The position numbers and the translations under genes were made by a program. A DNA stretch of 64,000 nt from Alteraurantiacibacter aestuarii (GTDB lineage Bacteria > Pseudomonadota > Alphaproteobacteria > Sphingomonadales > Sphingomonadaceae): assembly GCF_009827405.1 (NCBI RefSeq), contig NZ_WTYY01000003.1, forward strand, positions 1 to 64,000, in the 5' to 3' direction. How positions within the stretch are numbered: position 1 is the first letter of the stretch; each line of letters begins with the position of its first letter. Shown here piece by piece: positions 1 through 8,899 of this stretch. The notes under the pieces were generated by a model that saw only the letters and a program-made list of their open reading frames with translations, did no database searches and had not been told where the DNA came from.

Positions 1-2
1 CG

Positions 3-314
3 CCACCGCCGCCGCCACCACCGCCGCCGCCGGTGATCGTGGAGCCGCCAGTGGTTCCAGAGGTGCCGGTGATTGAGCCGCAGCTGACCAGTTCGACTTA
101 TGTCGAGCTGCCGGATGAGGTGACTACCGCCGCTGCCGCACTGGTGGAGGAAGCCGATACGGAGACAAGTTTCGGGATGGATTTCCCGAAGATGTTCAAC
201 CCGCCAGCGGTGTCCGAACAGGGCCTCGTGACCGATGCTGTGACCAGCGGTGGCGACAGTGCCACCAACGCCTGGAAGGGCGACGAAGATGAGGAAGAGC
301 AAGATGAAGATTGA
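3..314 (+). CDS. C-terminal end of a large secreted protein, possibly filamentous-haemagglutinin-like (partial)
   Basis: The reading frame is open from the left edge and stops at 312-314, so only the last roughly 103 residues are present. They start with a run of ten prolines, followed by a Pro/Val/Glu-rich stretch and a very acidic tail (DEDEEEQDED). There is no catalytic motif. A proline-rich linker with an acidic C-terminus, directly ahead of a CHAT/TPR gene whose start overlaps it by 11 bp, is the arrangement I associate with FhaB-like two-partner-secreted proteins of sphingomonads, but the diagnostic N-terminal haemagglutination domain lies outside the window. The family assignment is therefore inference. 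That it is coding rests on the continuous frame and its overlap with the next gene. Confidence 0.5.
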   Translation, partial: PPPPPPPPPPVIVEPPVVPEVPVIEPQLTSSTYVELPDEVTTAAAALVEEADTETSFGMDFPKMFNPPAVSEQGLVTDAVTSGGDSATNAWKGDEDEEEQDED

Positions 315-3300
315 GAGATTTTCGATGCGCAAGCTCGCTCTTCCGCTTGCCTCGGCAATGGGGCTGGCGATCGCCACATGTCCCGCAGCGGCCCAGCAGG
401 GCGGCTCGGTCGGCCTGCGCGATTCAGTGCCGATCGGGTCCAACGGATTGTGTGAAGCCCAGATTCAGTCACCCCGCGCGGGCGAAGGGCTGTTTGACCG
501 GCGCTACCTCATCATCTGCCGTGATGCCGCCGCACCGGTCGGCATGCTGCAGGTCCTTGGCAGCAGCGACATGGATGCCGCCTATGCCAGGGTAACCAGC
601 GCCGATGCGCAGTGCCGCGATGGCGACATCGGTGAGCGGCCGCTGGGGCTTTCCGGCACCCGAGGCTATCTCTGTTCGGCACCCGATACGGGTATCGAGC
701 GGATGGTGATCGTCGGCAGTGCGGGCAATCGCACCTATGCGGCAAGCGGGCTGGCAGTTTATGACGATGCGCTGCGCATTGGCCTGTCCACGCTTGCGAC
801 AGACAGGCTGGTGGATGGAACGGTTGACGTTCCCTTGACGCAGGCTGGCGGCTCGCAGGCCTTCGCCCGCGCGCAGGCGGAGGCGATCTCCGCAGAAATC
901 GCCCTGAACGAGGCCTATCGCCGCTCAAACGCCGGCAATTTTGCCGAAGCGGCTGAATTCTTCACCGCATCGGCCAGCGCATTGCAGGGCAATAGTGCGA
1001 CAGAGGCGCTGCTGAACGCCGCGCTGCAACAATCGAACCTGGGCAATTTCCGCGAAGCCGGGACGCTGTTCCTTCAGGCAGCCCCGCAGGCTGCCAATGA
1101 CCCGATCCTTGCCCGCCTGGCGCGCAATTTCCAGGCTGTGGACGCGCTCAACCGAGGGCGCGCCGTCGAGGTCATCCAGATCCTCGATACGCCGCTGCCG
1201 GAACTGACCGAGAGCCTGGACGCAACGCTGCAATTGCAGATCGACAATGCCTTGTCAGAACGACTTTCTGCCGAACAGGGCAATGCCATTGCGGGTGTCG
1301 CCAGCAATCTTTCCCTGCTGGAACGGGCGCAATTGCTGGATGGGCAATCCAGATATCTGCGCGCATCGGCGCTGCGCCAGATGGGCCAGATCGATGCCGC
1401 TCAGGCGGCGCTTCTTTCTGCTCAATCGGATATCGTCGCCGTGCGTGACGGGCGGGTTGTATCGATCCTGTGGCTGCGCGCGCAAATCCTGGCGGAGCTG
1501 GCCGAGATTGAGGAAAGGCGCGGCAATCTGGCTGGCGCGGAAGACCTGCATCTGCAGGCCGTGAACGTGCTGGAAAGCAATTATCCCGGCTCGCCCGCCC
1601 TGCTCAGCGCCCGCGCCCAGCTGGCCGGCCTGCTGGCAAGAACGGGCCGCGAGGACGAGGCGATCAGCGTCTATCGCCAGCTTGTATCCAATGCCGACAG
1701 CAAGCCCGCATCGTCGCTGCGCAGCCAGCTGGCGCCCTATTTCGAGATTCTGGGCAAGCGCGCAGGCAATGAACAGGCCGCCGCCGACATGTTCGCGGCC
1801 AGCCAGTTGCTGCTGCGGCCGGGCCTGGCCCAGACGCAGGCGGTGCTCGCCAGAGAACTTTCGGCCGGCAGCGATGAGGCATCGCAGCTGTTCCGCCAGG
1901 CGCTCAACCTCAACCGCGCAATCGAAGTGATGCGGGGCAATGTGGCGCAGGCCGCGCTGGTGCCTGAAGCCACTCCCGGCGCTGCCGCCGATCTGGCGGC
2001 AAAGCGTGAACAGCTGGACCAGCTGCGCCAGCTTCAGCTGGGCGTGCAGCAGCAGCTTGCCGCCTATCCGCGTTACCGCGTTGTCAGCGATGACAGGATG
2101 GAACTGGGCGATCTGCAGGACGTGCTGCACGACGGCGAGGCCTATCTCAAGCTCGTGATGCTGGGTGATGATGTCTATGCCATCTATGCCCAGAAGGGCG
2201 TTGCCACAGCCTATCCGGTTGCCGCATCGGCTGATGACATTGGCGTGATGGTGGACAGGTTGCGCGATTCGATCGCCATTGAGGAAGCGGGCCAGACCAT
2301 CACCTATCCCTTCGAAATCGCCACCGCGCGCGATCTGTACAAGGCGATTTTCGGCCCGGTTGATGCCAATCTGGCCAATGTGACCGAGCTGGTTTTCGAG
2401 CCCGATGGCGCCATGCTGCGCCTGCCCGCAAACCTGCTGGTGATGGATGATGCCAGCGTGGCTACCTATGCCGCCCGCGTGGAGGACCCCGCTGCCGATC
2501 CCTATGATTTCAGGGGCACGGCCTGGCTGGGACGCGCCATGCAGATCACCACGGCGGTTTCGCCTTCATCCTTCCGCGATGTGCGCGGCGCGCGCGCCTC
2601 GGATGCGACCGGCGAATATCTCGGCCTGGGGCAGAACCTGCCTCTGGCAGAGGGTCTGACGCAGGCAAGCGGCACGCGCAGCGGCATTGCCGGAGAGCGC
2701 TGCACGTGGTCCCCCCTGACATGGGGCAATCCGATCCAGGCGACGGAGCTGCGCACTGCGGGAAGCATATTGCAGGAAGGTGGATCGGGCGTTTCGATCC
2801 TGACCGAAGGCGAGTTCACCGACACGCATCTGCGCGCCATGACCGACCTCGACGAATATCGCATCATCCACTTCGCCACGCACGGACTGGTCACCTCGCC
2901 AGAGGCGGATTGCCCGCCGCGTCCGGCCCTGCTCACCTCCTTCGGTGACGGGGATTCAGACGGCCTGCTGTCCTTTGCGGAGATATTCGATCTGCGGCTC
3001 GATGCCGATCTGGTGATCCTGTCAGCCTGCAACACGGCCAGCGTCGGCGGCCTCACCGCATCGCGTGAAGCAGGCGTTGCCACCGGCGGCGATTTCGCGC
3101 TGGACGGACTGGTGCGCGCCTTCGTTGGCGCTGGCGGACGCACGGTGGTGGCCAGCCACTGGCCGGTACCCGATGATTATGGGGCAACGGGCAGGCTGAT
3201 ATCCGGCTTCTTCCACGCCAATTCCGGCGTCTCGACGACAGAGGCCCTACGCCAGTCGCAGCTGAGCCTGATGGACGATGCGGATACCTCGCACCCGTTC

Positions 3301-3354
3301 TACTGGTCTGCCTTTGCCGTGGTGGGTGACGGGTCCATCCCCGTTCGCCGCTAA
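304..3354 (+). CDS. CHAT domain protein with TPR-like repeats, exported
   Basis: A 1016-residue protein beginning MKIERFSMRK with a signal peptide ending near AAAQQ. I chose the ATG at 304 because GAGGAAGAG lies just upstream; a GTG at 250 and an ATG at 289 are in frame but would only lengthen the positively charged leader. Residues about 190-590 are alanine-rich helical repeats with TPR spacing. The C-terminal third is a CHAT (caspase HetF associated with TPRs) domain carrying both parts of the Cys-His dyad: HFATHG with His860 and LSACNTAS with Cys909. CHAT proteins are caspase-clan peptidases or their relatives, often linked to large secreted partners. The 11-bp overlap with the upstream proline-rich gene suggests one transcript and a related job, possibly processing that protein. 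The substrate is unknown. Confidence 0.85.
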   Translation: MKIERFSMRKLALPLASAMGLAIATCPAAAQQGGSVGLRDSVPIGSNGLCEAQIQSPRAGEGLFDRRYLIICRDAAAPVGMLQVLGSSDMDAAYARVTSADAQCRDGDIGERPLGLSGTRGYLCSAPDTGIERMVIVGSAGNRTYAASGLAVYDDALRIGLSTLATDRLVDGTVDVPLTQAGGSQAFARAQAEAISAEIALNEAYRRSNAGNFAEAAEFFTASASALQGNSATEALLNAALQQSNLGNFREAGTLFLQAAPQAANDPILARLARNFQAVDALNRGRAVEVIQILDTPLPELTESLDATLQLQIDNALSERLSAEQGNAIAGVASNLSLLERAQLLDGQSRYLRASALRQMGQIDAAQAALLSAQSDIVAVRDGRVVSILWLRAQILAELAEIEERRGNLAGAEDLHLQAVNVLESNYPGSPALLSARAQLAGLLARTGREDEAISVYRQLVSNADSKPASSLRSQLAPYFEILGKRAGNEQAAADMFAASQLLLRPGLAQTQAVLARELSAGSDEASQLFRQALNLNRAIEVMRGNVAQAALVPEATPGAAADLAAKREQLDQLRQLQLGVQQQLAAYPRYRVVSDDRMELGDLQDVLHDGEAYLKLVMLGDDVYAIYAQKGVATAYPVAASADDIGVMVDRLRDSIAIEEAGQTITYPFEIATARDLYKAIFGPVDANLANVTELVFEPDGAMLRLPANLLVMDDASVATYAARVEDPAADPYDFRGTAWLGRAMQITTAVSPSSFRDVRGARASDATGEYLGLGQNLPLAEGLTQASGTRSGIAGERCTWSPLTWGNPIQATELRTAGSILQEGGSGVSILTEGEFTDTHLRAMTDLDEYRIIHFATHGLVTSPEADCPPRPALLTSFGDGDSDGLLSFAEIFDLRLDADLVILSACNTASVGGLTASREAGVATGGDFALDGLVRAFVGAGGRTVVASHWPVPDDYGATGRLISGFFHANSGVSTTEALRQSQLSLMDDADTSHPFYWSAFAVVGDGSIPVRR

Positions 3355-3379
3355 GCCCCGACAAGCCTCGCGCCAACAA

Positions 3380-3409
3380 AAAGGGCGGCTCCTCACGGGG
3401 CCGCCCTTT
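3380..3409. terminator. Bidirectional rho-independent terminator
   Basis: The 10-bp arms AAAGGGCGGC and GCCGCCCTTT enclose a 10-base loop. Read leftward the hairpin is followed by TTTTTGTT, so it best serves the PQQ-dehydrogenase operon. Read rightward it is followed by TTTC and can end the CHAT gene. It lies between two convergent genes. Confidence 0.85.
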
Positions 3410-3444
3410 CTGATCCAGGTGTGCTGATTCAGGGTTGTTGAAAC

Positions 3445-5571
3445 CTACCGGCCCCAATCCTCATTGGCGCGCGCGATCAGGTAATTGTGGATCGCATCGG
3501 CCTGTTCCTGATCCAGGATATCGTCAAAACGGCCCATGCCCTTGTCGAGGTACAGCCCCTCCAGCACGATCTGGTTGAACTTGCCATGCGTCTCCCGGTC
3601 CATGTGCCGCAGGTCTGCCACACCGCCGATGGCGTTCTGTCCGTGGCAGACAGAGCAGGTCTGGGCGAACAGCTCCGCGCCCCGGCGGACAATCTCCTCC
3701 GATGCGCGCAAGGCGGGCGGTTCGGGCGGAGCGGAGGCCTGCGCAGGCAGCGGCGGCAGGGCGACATTCCCCCCCAGTTTGAACACCAGCAGGCGGGCAG
3801 GTGCGCGCGGCATTTCAATGCCCGCCCCGCGCTCGATCTGGGCAGCGCCGCCGCCCCAGCCGGCATTGACGGCGATATATTGCACGCCGTCCAGCTCATA
3901 GGTGATGGAACCTGCCACCGGCGCACTTTGCGTGGGATATTCCCACAGCACCGACCCGTTGCGCGCATCGAAGGCGGCGAAGGTCTGGTTGGTGGTGCCT
4001 TCGAACACGACATCGGTCGCGGTCACCATCACCCCGCCATTGCCATGGCGCGGCAGGGGCACCTGCCAGGCGATCCGCTGGTTGACCGGATCATAGGCGG
4101 TCAGCCACGCCTTCTCGATCTCATTGGCCTGCGCCATCAGCTCCCCGCGAATGCGCCCGGCCTCTCCGGTATAGCCGCCCCAGCCGGAGTTTGAGCGCAT
4201 CGGCTGCGGCGTCCAGCCAGGCTGCAACGCATAGACGAAGGCAGACTGATAGGCGGGGAAATAGGCCAGGCCCGTGCGCGGGCTGAAGGCCATGGGGAAC
4301 CAGTTATGCGCCCCGCCCGGCCCCGGCGCGACCAGCCGCGGATCAACGCCATAGCGCACCTGATCGGTGGTGATCGGGCGGCCGTTGGCATCAAAACCGG
4401 CATTCCAGTTCTGATAGACATGCGCGCCTGCACTGATGAATTCCCCCGTCGCCCGGTCGAGCACGTAGAAGAAGCCATTCTTGGGGGCCTGCATCAGCAC
4501 CTGCCGCTGACGGCCATCGATCTCCAGATCGGCGCTGATGATGGAGGAGGTGCAGGTCCAGTCCCACTCCTCACCCGGGTTCATCTGATAGTGCCAGCGA
4601 TAGGCACCGGTGGTGGCATCCAGCGCCACGATCGAGCAGACGAAGAGGTTATCGCCCTCATTGTTGGACCGGTAAAAGCGCGCATGCGGGACCGAATTGC
4701 CGGTGCCGACATAGACCAGGTTGAGCTCCGGATCGTAAGCGATCGAATCCCACGGATTGGCCCCGCCGCCCAGTGTCTTCCACATGCCTTCCTCGGACCA
4801 GGTCTGGCGGACCATCGCCATCACCGGATCGGACGCCTCGCCATCGGGGCCGTTCGCAGGATCGCCGGGGGTGAGGAAGAACTTCCACGCCTTTTCGCCT
4901 GTTTCGACATCATAGGCAGACACGAAACCGCGCACGCCCAGATCGCCGCCGGACTGGCCGACAACCACCTTGTCCCCAAACACGCGCGGCGCGCCGGTGA
5001 TCGAATAGGCAAAGCCGCTGTCCAGCTCGAACGTGCGGGTGGACCACAGTTCCTCGCCGATATCCTTGTCCAGCGCGATCAGCCGCCCGTCCAGCGTGGC
5101 GATGATCACCTTGTTGCCCGACATGGCAAGGCCGCGACTGACCGGCTCGCAACAGGCAAGGCGGCCAAATTCGCGCGGCGTGTGCGGATCGTATGTCCAC
5201 AGCACTTCGCCCGTGCGCGCATCATAGGCGGTGGTGATATTCCACGAGAGCGTGTTGTAGAGCACGCCGTCAGCATAGAGCGGCGTCGCCTCCACCCCGC
5301 GATAGGTATCCAGATCGTCATACCAGGCGAGGCCAAGCTGGCCGACATTGGATGCGTTGATCTGCGTCAGTGGGCTATAGCGCTGGGCGGTATAATCGCG
5401 CCCGTCGCTGATCCATTCGCCCGGCGCAGGGTTGGCCAGCGGGTCGATGTTGGCAGGTGCCGCCGCCAGATTCGCTGCGGGAGGGGCGCTGGTCGCGGTG
5501 CAGCTGGCCAGAGCCATCGCCAGCGCGGGTGCAATCCCTGCCAGCAGGGCTGATTTGCGTGTCGTCTTCAT
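3445..5571 (-). CDS. PQQ-dependent dehydrogenase, methanol/ethanol family, with C-terminal cytochrome c, lipoprotein
   Basis: A 708-residue quinohaemoprotein dehydrogenase. The ATG at 5571 follows GAGAG and sits 5 bases after the upstream stop; an in-frame TTG at 5580 is less likely. The leader ends in the lipobox LASC (Cys24), so the protein should be anchored and periplasmic. Residues about 45-570 form the eight-bladed PQQ propeller, with the vicinal disulfide Cys140-Cys141 typical of this family and the GNPWDS-like and GTGN segments. A heme-c domain follows with CSVCH at 639-643. Family members oxidise primary or secondary alcohols or polyols and pass electrons to a cytochrome. It is last in a five-gene coupled operon with three NTF2-fold proteins and a lactonase-like protein, so its product may be a lactone or aldehyde handled by them. 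The substrate cannot be read from the sequence. Confidence 0.9.
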   Translation of the reverse strand: MKTTRKSALLAGIAPALAMALASCTATSAPPAANLAAAPANIDPLANPAPGEWISDGRDYTAQRYSPLTQINASNVGQLGLAWYDDLDTYRGVEATPLYADGVLYNTLSWNITTAYDARTGEVLWTYDPHTPREFGRLACCEPVSRGLAMSGNKVIIATLDGRLIALDKDIGEELWSTRTFELDSGFAYSITGAPRVFGDKVVVGQSGGDLGVRGFVSAYDVETGEKAWKFFLTPGDPANGPDGEASDPVMAMVRQTWSEEGMWKTLGGGANPWDSIAYDPELNLVYVGTGNSVPHARFYRSNNEGDNLFVCSIVALDATTGAYRWHYQMNPGEEWDWTCTSSIISADLEIDGRQRQVLMQAPKNGFFYVLDRATGEFISAGAHVYQNWNAGFDANGRPITTDQVRYGVDPRLVAPGPGGAHNWFPMAFSPRTGLAYFPAYQSAFVYALQPGWTPQPMRSNSGWGGYTGEAGRIRGELMAQANEIEKAWLTAYDPVNQRIAWQVPLPRHGNGGVMVTATDVVFEGTTNQTFAAFDARNGSVLWEYPTQSAPVAGSITYELDGVQYIAVNAGWGGGAAQIERGAGIEMPRAPARLLVFKLGGNVALPPLPAQASAPPEPPALRASEEIVRRGAELFAQTCSVCHGQNAIGGVADLRHMDRETHGKFNQIVLEGLYLDKGMGRFDDILDQEQADAIHNYLIARANEDWGR

Positions 5572-5576
5572 TTCTC

Positions 5577-6368
5577 TCAATCCTGTGGCGGAAGCGCAAT
5601 GGGTTGTGTCCCGTCAGCCTGACGGCCCACTGTCAGGCTCTCTATCTGCTCTGCCGTTCCGGGCGGGCGGTGGTATGCGCCAACCGTCGCCACATCGGGC
5701 ACCATCGCCTCCCCCGTCACCGGGTTGGGGTAGTGGAAGGGGATGATGTAATAGGCGGGATAGGTCAGATAGACCGTGCTGGGCGGCAGGTCCGGCGGCG
5801 GATTGAACTTGTCCGGCCAGGTGTTGTTGAGCGCGTTTTCGCCCCACCCCTGCCAGTTTGTGTACATGGTGAAAGGCCCGGTCAGGCGGCTCATGCGCCA
5901 GATGCCGTCCTCGCCCTTTTCAAACTCGTCCTCGTACAGCGGCAGGCCCCACCCGCTGCTGGCCATCACGAAGGCGCGGCTGCGGATCCAGCCGGTGGTG
6001 CCATCGGGCGAAACATTGACGATCGGCTGAAACTGCATGTGATTGGTCAGCAGGCCGATATTGGCGCCGTCCGGGCCGAACGCGGTCTGCATATATTCCA
6101 GCACGCGGTCGCGGCCCACGAAGATGCCCTTGCCGCCGATCTCCAGCGTGGCGTCTTCGGTGAACAGCTGGCTCAGCAGCGTCCACTGGCCCTTGTCGAC
6201 GAAATAGCCATAGGTGCGCTGCACCCGCTCGATATCGTTCATGTCCTCCAGCCGGGTGATGCGGGCGTCGAGTTCATCGAGCATGGCATCCACGTCCTGC
6301 GCGGCGGCGGGAGTGGAGGCGAGAATTGCCAGTGCGGCGGCTGCAAGAAGTGCCTTTTTCATCATCAT
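5577..6368 (-). CDS. Exported SnoaL/NTF2-fold protein, paralogue 1
   Basis: About 263 residues with a clear Sec signal peptide ending TPAAAQ. Three ATG codons in a row (6368, 6365, 6362) overlap the previous stop; the third has the best spacing to GGGGAGG, so the true start may be 6362. The mature part starts with a short coiled segment, then the NTF2-like core: YGYFVDKGQW, LFTEDATLEIGG and a VGRDRV turn, the pattern of SnoaL-like polyketide cyclase/dehydratase folds. The end carries PPDLPPSTVY and PFHYPNPVTGE, a motif shared with its two neighbours. The fold serves lyases, isomerases and dehydratases, including the formaldehyde-releasing lyases of lignin dimer catabolism in sphingomonads, but no reaction is proven here. 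It is translationally coupled to the genes on either side. Confidence 0.8.
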   Translation of the reverse strand: MMMKKALLAAAALAILASTPAAAQDVDAMLDELDARITRLEDMNDIERVQRTYGYFVDKGQWTLLSQLFTEDATLEIGGKGIFVGRDRVLEYMQTAFGPDGANIGLLTNHMQFQPIVNVSPDGTTGWIRSRAFVMASSGWGLPLYEDEFEKGEDGIWRMSRLTGPFTMYTNWQGWGENALNNTWPDKFNPPPDLPPSTVYLTYPAYYIIPFHYPNPVTGEAMVPDVATVGAYHRPPGTAEQIESLTVGRQADGTQPIALPPQD

Positions 6369-7117
6369 TCCCTCCCCGCGATATCATCGCGCGGCTGCAC
6401 CACCTCTATCGGCTCACCGGTCACAGGGTGCGGAAAGCTGAATGGCGGAATGTAGTTGGACGGAAAACTGCGATAGACCTCGCTGGGCGGTTCATCGGGC
6501 GGGAACAATGCGCTTGGGCCATCAGCGGGAATGGCCGAGCGGGTCCAGCCGGCATCATAATCGGTCCGGGCGGTGAGGTAGAAGTGCAGCTCGGCAATCT
6601 TCCACACGCCGCCTTCCTTCACATAGTCATTCTCGTAAAGGCCCACGCCCCAGATGCCATTGGCGCCGGGCTGCGACAGCATGATCATGCCCTGCCAGCG
6701 CGCGGTAGCCGTCTGGCCATCATCGGCCACGTTGATCACCGCCTGCAATTGCATGTGATTGTTGAGATGGCCGGGGGCGAGCCGCTCCGGCCCGAACAGC
6801 AGCAGCGCGCGTTCAATCCGCTGGCGGCCGATATAGACGCCGCGCTGGCCATATTCGAAACGGCCATTGCGGGCGAAAAGCTGCGCCACCTCGCTCCACA
6901 TGCCCTTGTCGAAATAATAGCCATAGCTGGCCTGCAGCACTTCGATGGCCTGCTGGTCCTCCAGCCGCTCCACCCGCTGGCGATAATCGGCCAGCCGCTG
7001 CCCGGTCGATTGAGCCTGAGCAGATTGGGCTGCGGCGGATTGGGATGCGGCGGATTGGGATGCGGCGGGAGCTGCGATGGCCAGCGTCAGTGCGCCGGTG
7101 ATTGCAAGACGGATCAT
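6365..7117 (-). CDS. Exported SnoaL/NTF2-fold protein, paralogue 2
   Basis: A 250-residue second copy of the NTF2-fold family. The ATG at 7117 overlaps the preceding stop (ATGA) with GGGAGG upstream. A Sec leader (MIRLAITGALTLAIAAPAAS) is followed by a low-complexity Ala/Ser/Gln stretch made by three 15-bp DNA repeats. The core is recognisable by YGYYFDKGMWSEVAQLF, VYIGRQRI and the HNHMQLQAVI-type strand. The C-terminus holds PPDEPPSEVY and PPFSFPHPVTGEP. Gene order and 4-bp overlaps say the three paralogues are made together with the PQQ dehydrogenase. They may form a hetero-oligomer, as NTF2-fold proteins often do, but that is inference. Confidence 0.8.
   Translation of the reverse strand: MIRLAITGALTLAIAAPAASQSAASQSAAAQSAQAQSTGQRLADYRQRVERLEDQQAIEVLQASYGYYFDKGMWSEVAQLFARNGRFEYGQRGVYIGRQRIERALLLFGPERLAPGHLNNHMQLQAVINVADDGQTATARWQGMIMLSQPGANGIWGVGLYENDYVKEGGVWKIAELHFYLTARTDYDAGWTRSAIPADGPSALFPPDEPPSEVYRSFPSNYIPPFSFPHPVTGEPIEVVQPRDDIAGRE
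7023..7067. repeat. Three tandem 15-bp repeats inside SnoaL paralogue 2
   Basis: Three head-to-tail copies of GATTGGGATGCGGCG (the first with one change) lie just after the signal peptide region and encode Ala/Ser/Gln repeats. Each unit is 15 bp, so copy-number change keeps the frame. Confidence 0.85.
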
Positions 7118-7818
7118 TCGACCGGCCTCCCGGTCACGGGATGGGGTGCCTGGAAGGGCGGGATCTGCACGGCGGGGAAGCCCTGATAATCGGCGCTGGG
7201 GCCGCGATCGGGCGGATAGTCCAGCGATGTCTGGCTGCGCACCAGCCCCTCCCCTTCATTCAGTCGTGCCCATCCCCGGGCATAGGGTACCACGAAATTC
7301 ACATAGAGATGGATACGGCTGATCTTCCACACGCCGCCTTCGCGCACATAGGCGTTTTCATACACGCCATCGCGCCATTCGGCATGTTCGTGATATTGCC
7401 CCAGCATCCCCAGATCGCGCCAGCGCGCGGTGGCGCTGCGGGCATCGTCGGCCACGGTGATCGCCGGTTGCAGCGTGACCCATTCGTTGAGCTGGCCGTA
7501 GATCAGCCCTTCCTGCCCGCCATGAAGGCGGCGCAGATATTCGCCGATCCGCTCCGGCCCGGCATAGACCCCGTCAATGCCCAGCTCGATCGTGCCGTCA
7601 TCTGCAAACAGAGCGGCGGCCTCATTCCACAGGCCGCGATCGACGTAATAGGCAAAGGCGCGCTGCAGGTTCTTGATGGCGCGCACGCCTTCCAGCTTCT
7701 CGACCCGGCTGGTCAGCGCCTCAACCTCGGCAACGACTTGCGCGTCGGACATTTGCGCCTGCGCGGTGGCGGGCATGGCCGCCATGCTGGCGGCGGCAAT
7801 AAGGGCGAGCGTTCTCAT
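7114..7818 (-). CDS. Exported SnoaL/NTF2-fold protein, paralogue 3
   Basis: A 234-residue third member of the tandem family and first of the three in transcription order. The ATG at 7818 overlaps the stop of the lactonase-like gene (ATGA), preceded by CCGGAGG. The signal peptide ends around PATAQA. It has the same core: LQRAFAYYVDRGLWNEAAAL, FADDGTIELG and VYAGPERI. The terminal motif is PPFQAPHPVTGRPVE, the shortest of the three. It is more diverged in the PPDxxPS segment (PPDRGPSADY) than its two relatives, which may mean a different ligand. The function is unknown; see the operon context with the PQQ dehydrogenase and lactonase-like lipoprotein. Confidence 0.8.
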   Translation of the reverse strand: MRTLALIAAASMAAMPATAQAQMSDAQVVAEVEALTSRVEKLEGVRAIKNLQRAFAYYVDRGLWNEAAALFADDGTIELGIDGVYAGPERIGEYLRRLHGGQEGLIYGQLNEWVTLQPAITVADDARSATARWRDLGMLGQYHEHAEWRDGVYENAYVREGGVWKISRIHLYVNFVVPYARGWARLNEGEGLVRSQTSLDYPPDRGPSADYQGFPAVQIPPFQAPHPVTGRPVE

Positions 7819-8783
7819 TCGGCCTCCGGAATTGGGGTGGACTCGATTGTAAAAGGACCAGGGTCCTGCTCCCTGAGCGCGGGATCGAACAGGTAAGTGA
7901 TCTTGCCGACCGGATACCAGGCGCGCCCGTTCACCGCCGTGGCGGATGACGGATAATCGATCCCCTGCGCGATCACGTCAATCTGTGCAGCGGTGCCATC
8001 GATAGTGACCACGGTGACTTTGCCGCCCGGCCCCTCTGTCTGCAGGAAGCGATTGCCGCCCAGCGGGCGCAGGCCGTCCGGCCCTTCCATCGGCTGCGAT
8101 GTTTCCAGCACGGTGACGGTATCGAACAGGCCGTTGTCTTCGACCCCCACCTGCATCAACGTGTGACGCTGGACCGAATTGACATAGAGCGCGCCGCTTT
8201 CCGCAAAGGCGATCCCGTCAATCCCGCCAAATTCAGGATCAGCCGCCCAATAGTCCAGCGCCTCCCCGCCAGCGGCCAGCTTGAATATCCGCCCGCCGAT
8301 CGTGTCCGTTGCATACAGGTCGCCATTTCCGGCAACCGCCATGTCATTGCACAGCACCGGCCCGGCATCGGCAGGAAAGGGGTGGCTGGCGACAAGCGAG
8401 CCATCGGCCAGCGCAAAGGTCTTTACCGCCGACGATCCATCCTCTCCCATCGCGGGATTGGAGCAGACCCACAGCCAGCCGCGGGTATCGTCTGCCAGCA
8501 CGCCAAATACCGAAAGCAGGCCGTTCTGCGCATCGGGCGCGATCCAGACAGAGCCTGTCGCGCTGCCCGGTTCGATGCGGTAGATCGCCCCGCGATTGCT
8601 GCCCGCATAGATGATGCCATCTGCATCGGAGGTTATGCTTTCGGGAAAGAGCCGCTCGCCTTCCAGCGTGATGGTTTCAATCGCAGGCTGGTCGCCGGTC
8701 TGCGCATCTTCCTGCGCACAGGCGGCCAGCGCCAGCGCGGTCAGTGCCATGGCGCAGCAATTGCGCCTGTTCCCTCTCACCAT
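7815..8783 (-). CDS. SMP-30/gluconolactonase-like beta-propeller lipoprotein
   Basis: 322 residues from the ATG at 8783. This start was chosen because it gives a proper lipoprotein leader (MVRGNRRNCC ... LALAACA, lipobox Cys), whereas the longer in-frame start at 8957 would run into the divergent gene. The mature protein is a repeat-rich propeller with segments such as GIIYAGSNRGAIYRI, NDMAVAGNGDLYATD and EGPDGLRPLGGNRF, as in the SMP-30/lactonase/strictosidine-synthase-like superfamily. It probably sits in the periplasm, and lactone hydrolysis or another hydrolase role is likely. It heads the coupled operon leading to the PQQ dehydrogenase. A PQQ enzyme that makes a lactone followed by a lactonase is chemically sensible, but the pairing here is inferred from gene order only. 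Confidence 0.75.
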   Translation of the reverse strand: MVRGNRRNCCAMALTALALAACAQEDAQTGDQPAIETITLEGERLFPESITSDADGIIYAGSNRGAIYRIEPGSATGSVWIAPDAQNGLLSVFGVLADDTRGWLWVCSNPAMGEDGSSAVKTFALADGSLVASHPFPADAGPVLCNDMAVAGNGDLYATDTIGGRIFKLAAGGEALDYWAADPEFGGIDGIAFAESGALYVNSVQRHTLMQVGVEDNGLFDTVTVLETSQPMEGPDGLRPLGGNRFLQTEGPGGKVTVVTIDGTAAQIDVIAQGIDYPSSATAVNGRAWYPVGKITYLFDPALREQDPGPFTIESTPIPEAE

Positions 8784-8899
8784 TCCATCCCCCAACAAAG
8801 CGCCTTCCCTTGCGCTGTGCCTATACCATAGGATGCTGGGGCGTTGCTGCAAGATAACCTTGGCTAGAATTAGAGTAATCTGCGGCTCAGGAGAGAGAA

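Noticed and set aside
4306..5553. A 415-codon frame opposite the PQQ dehydrogenase
   Set aside because: A shadow of the annotated gene, whose signal peptide, Cys pair and heme motif are clear.
8820..8832. CCTAT-ACC-ATAGG inverted repeat between the lactonase-like and oxidoreductase genes
   Set aside because: Only 5-bp arms and a single copy in the window; too little to call an operator, though the position between divergent starts is right.
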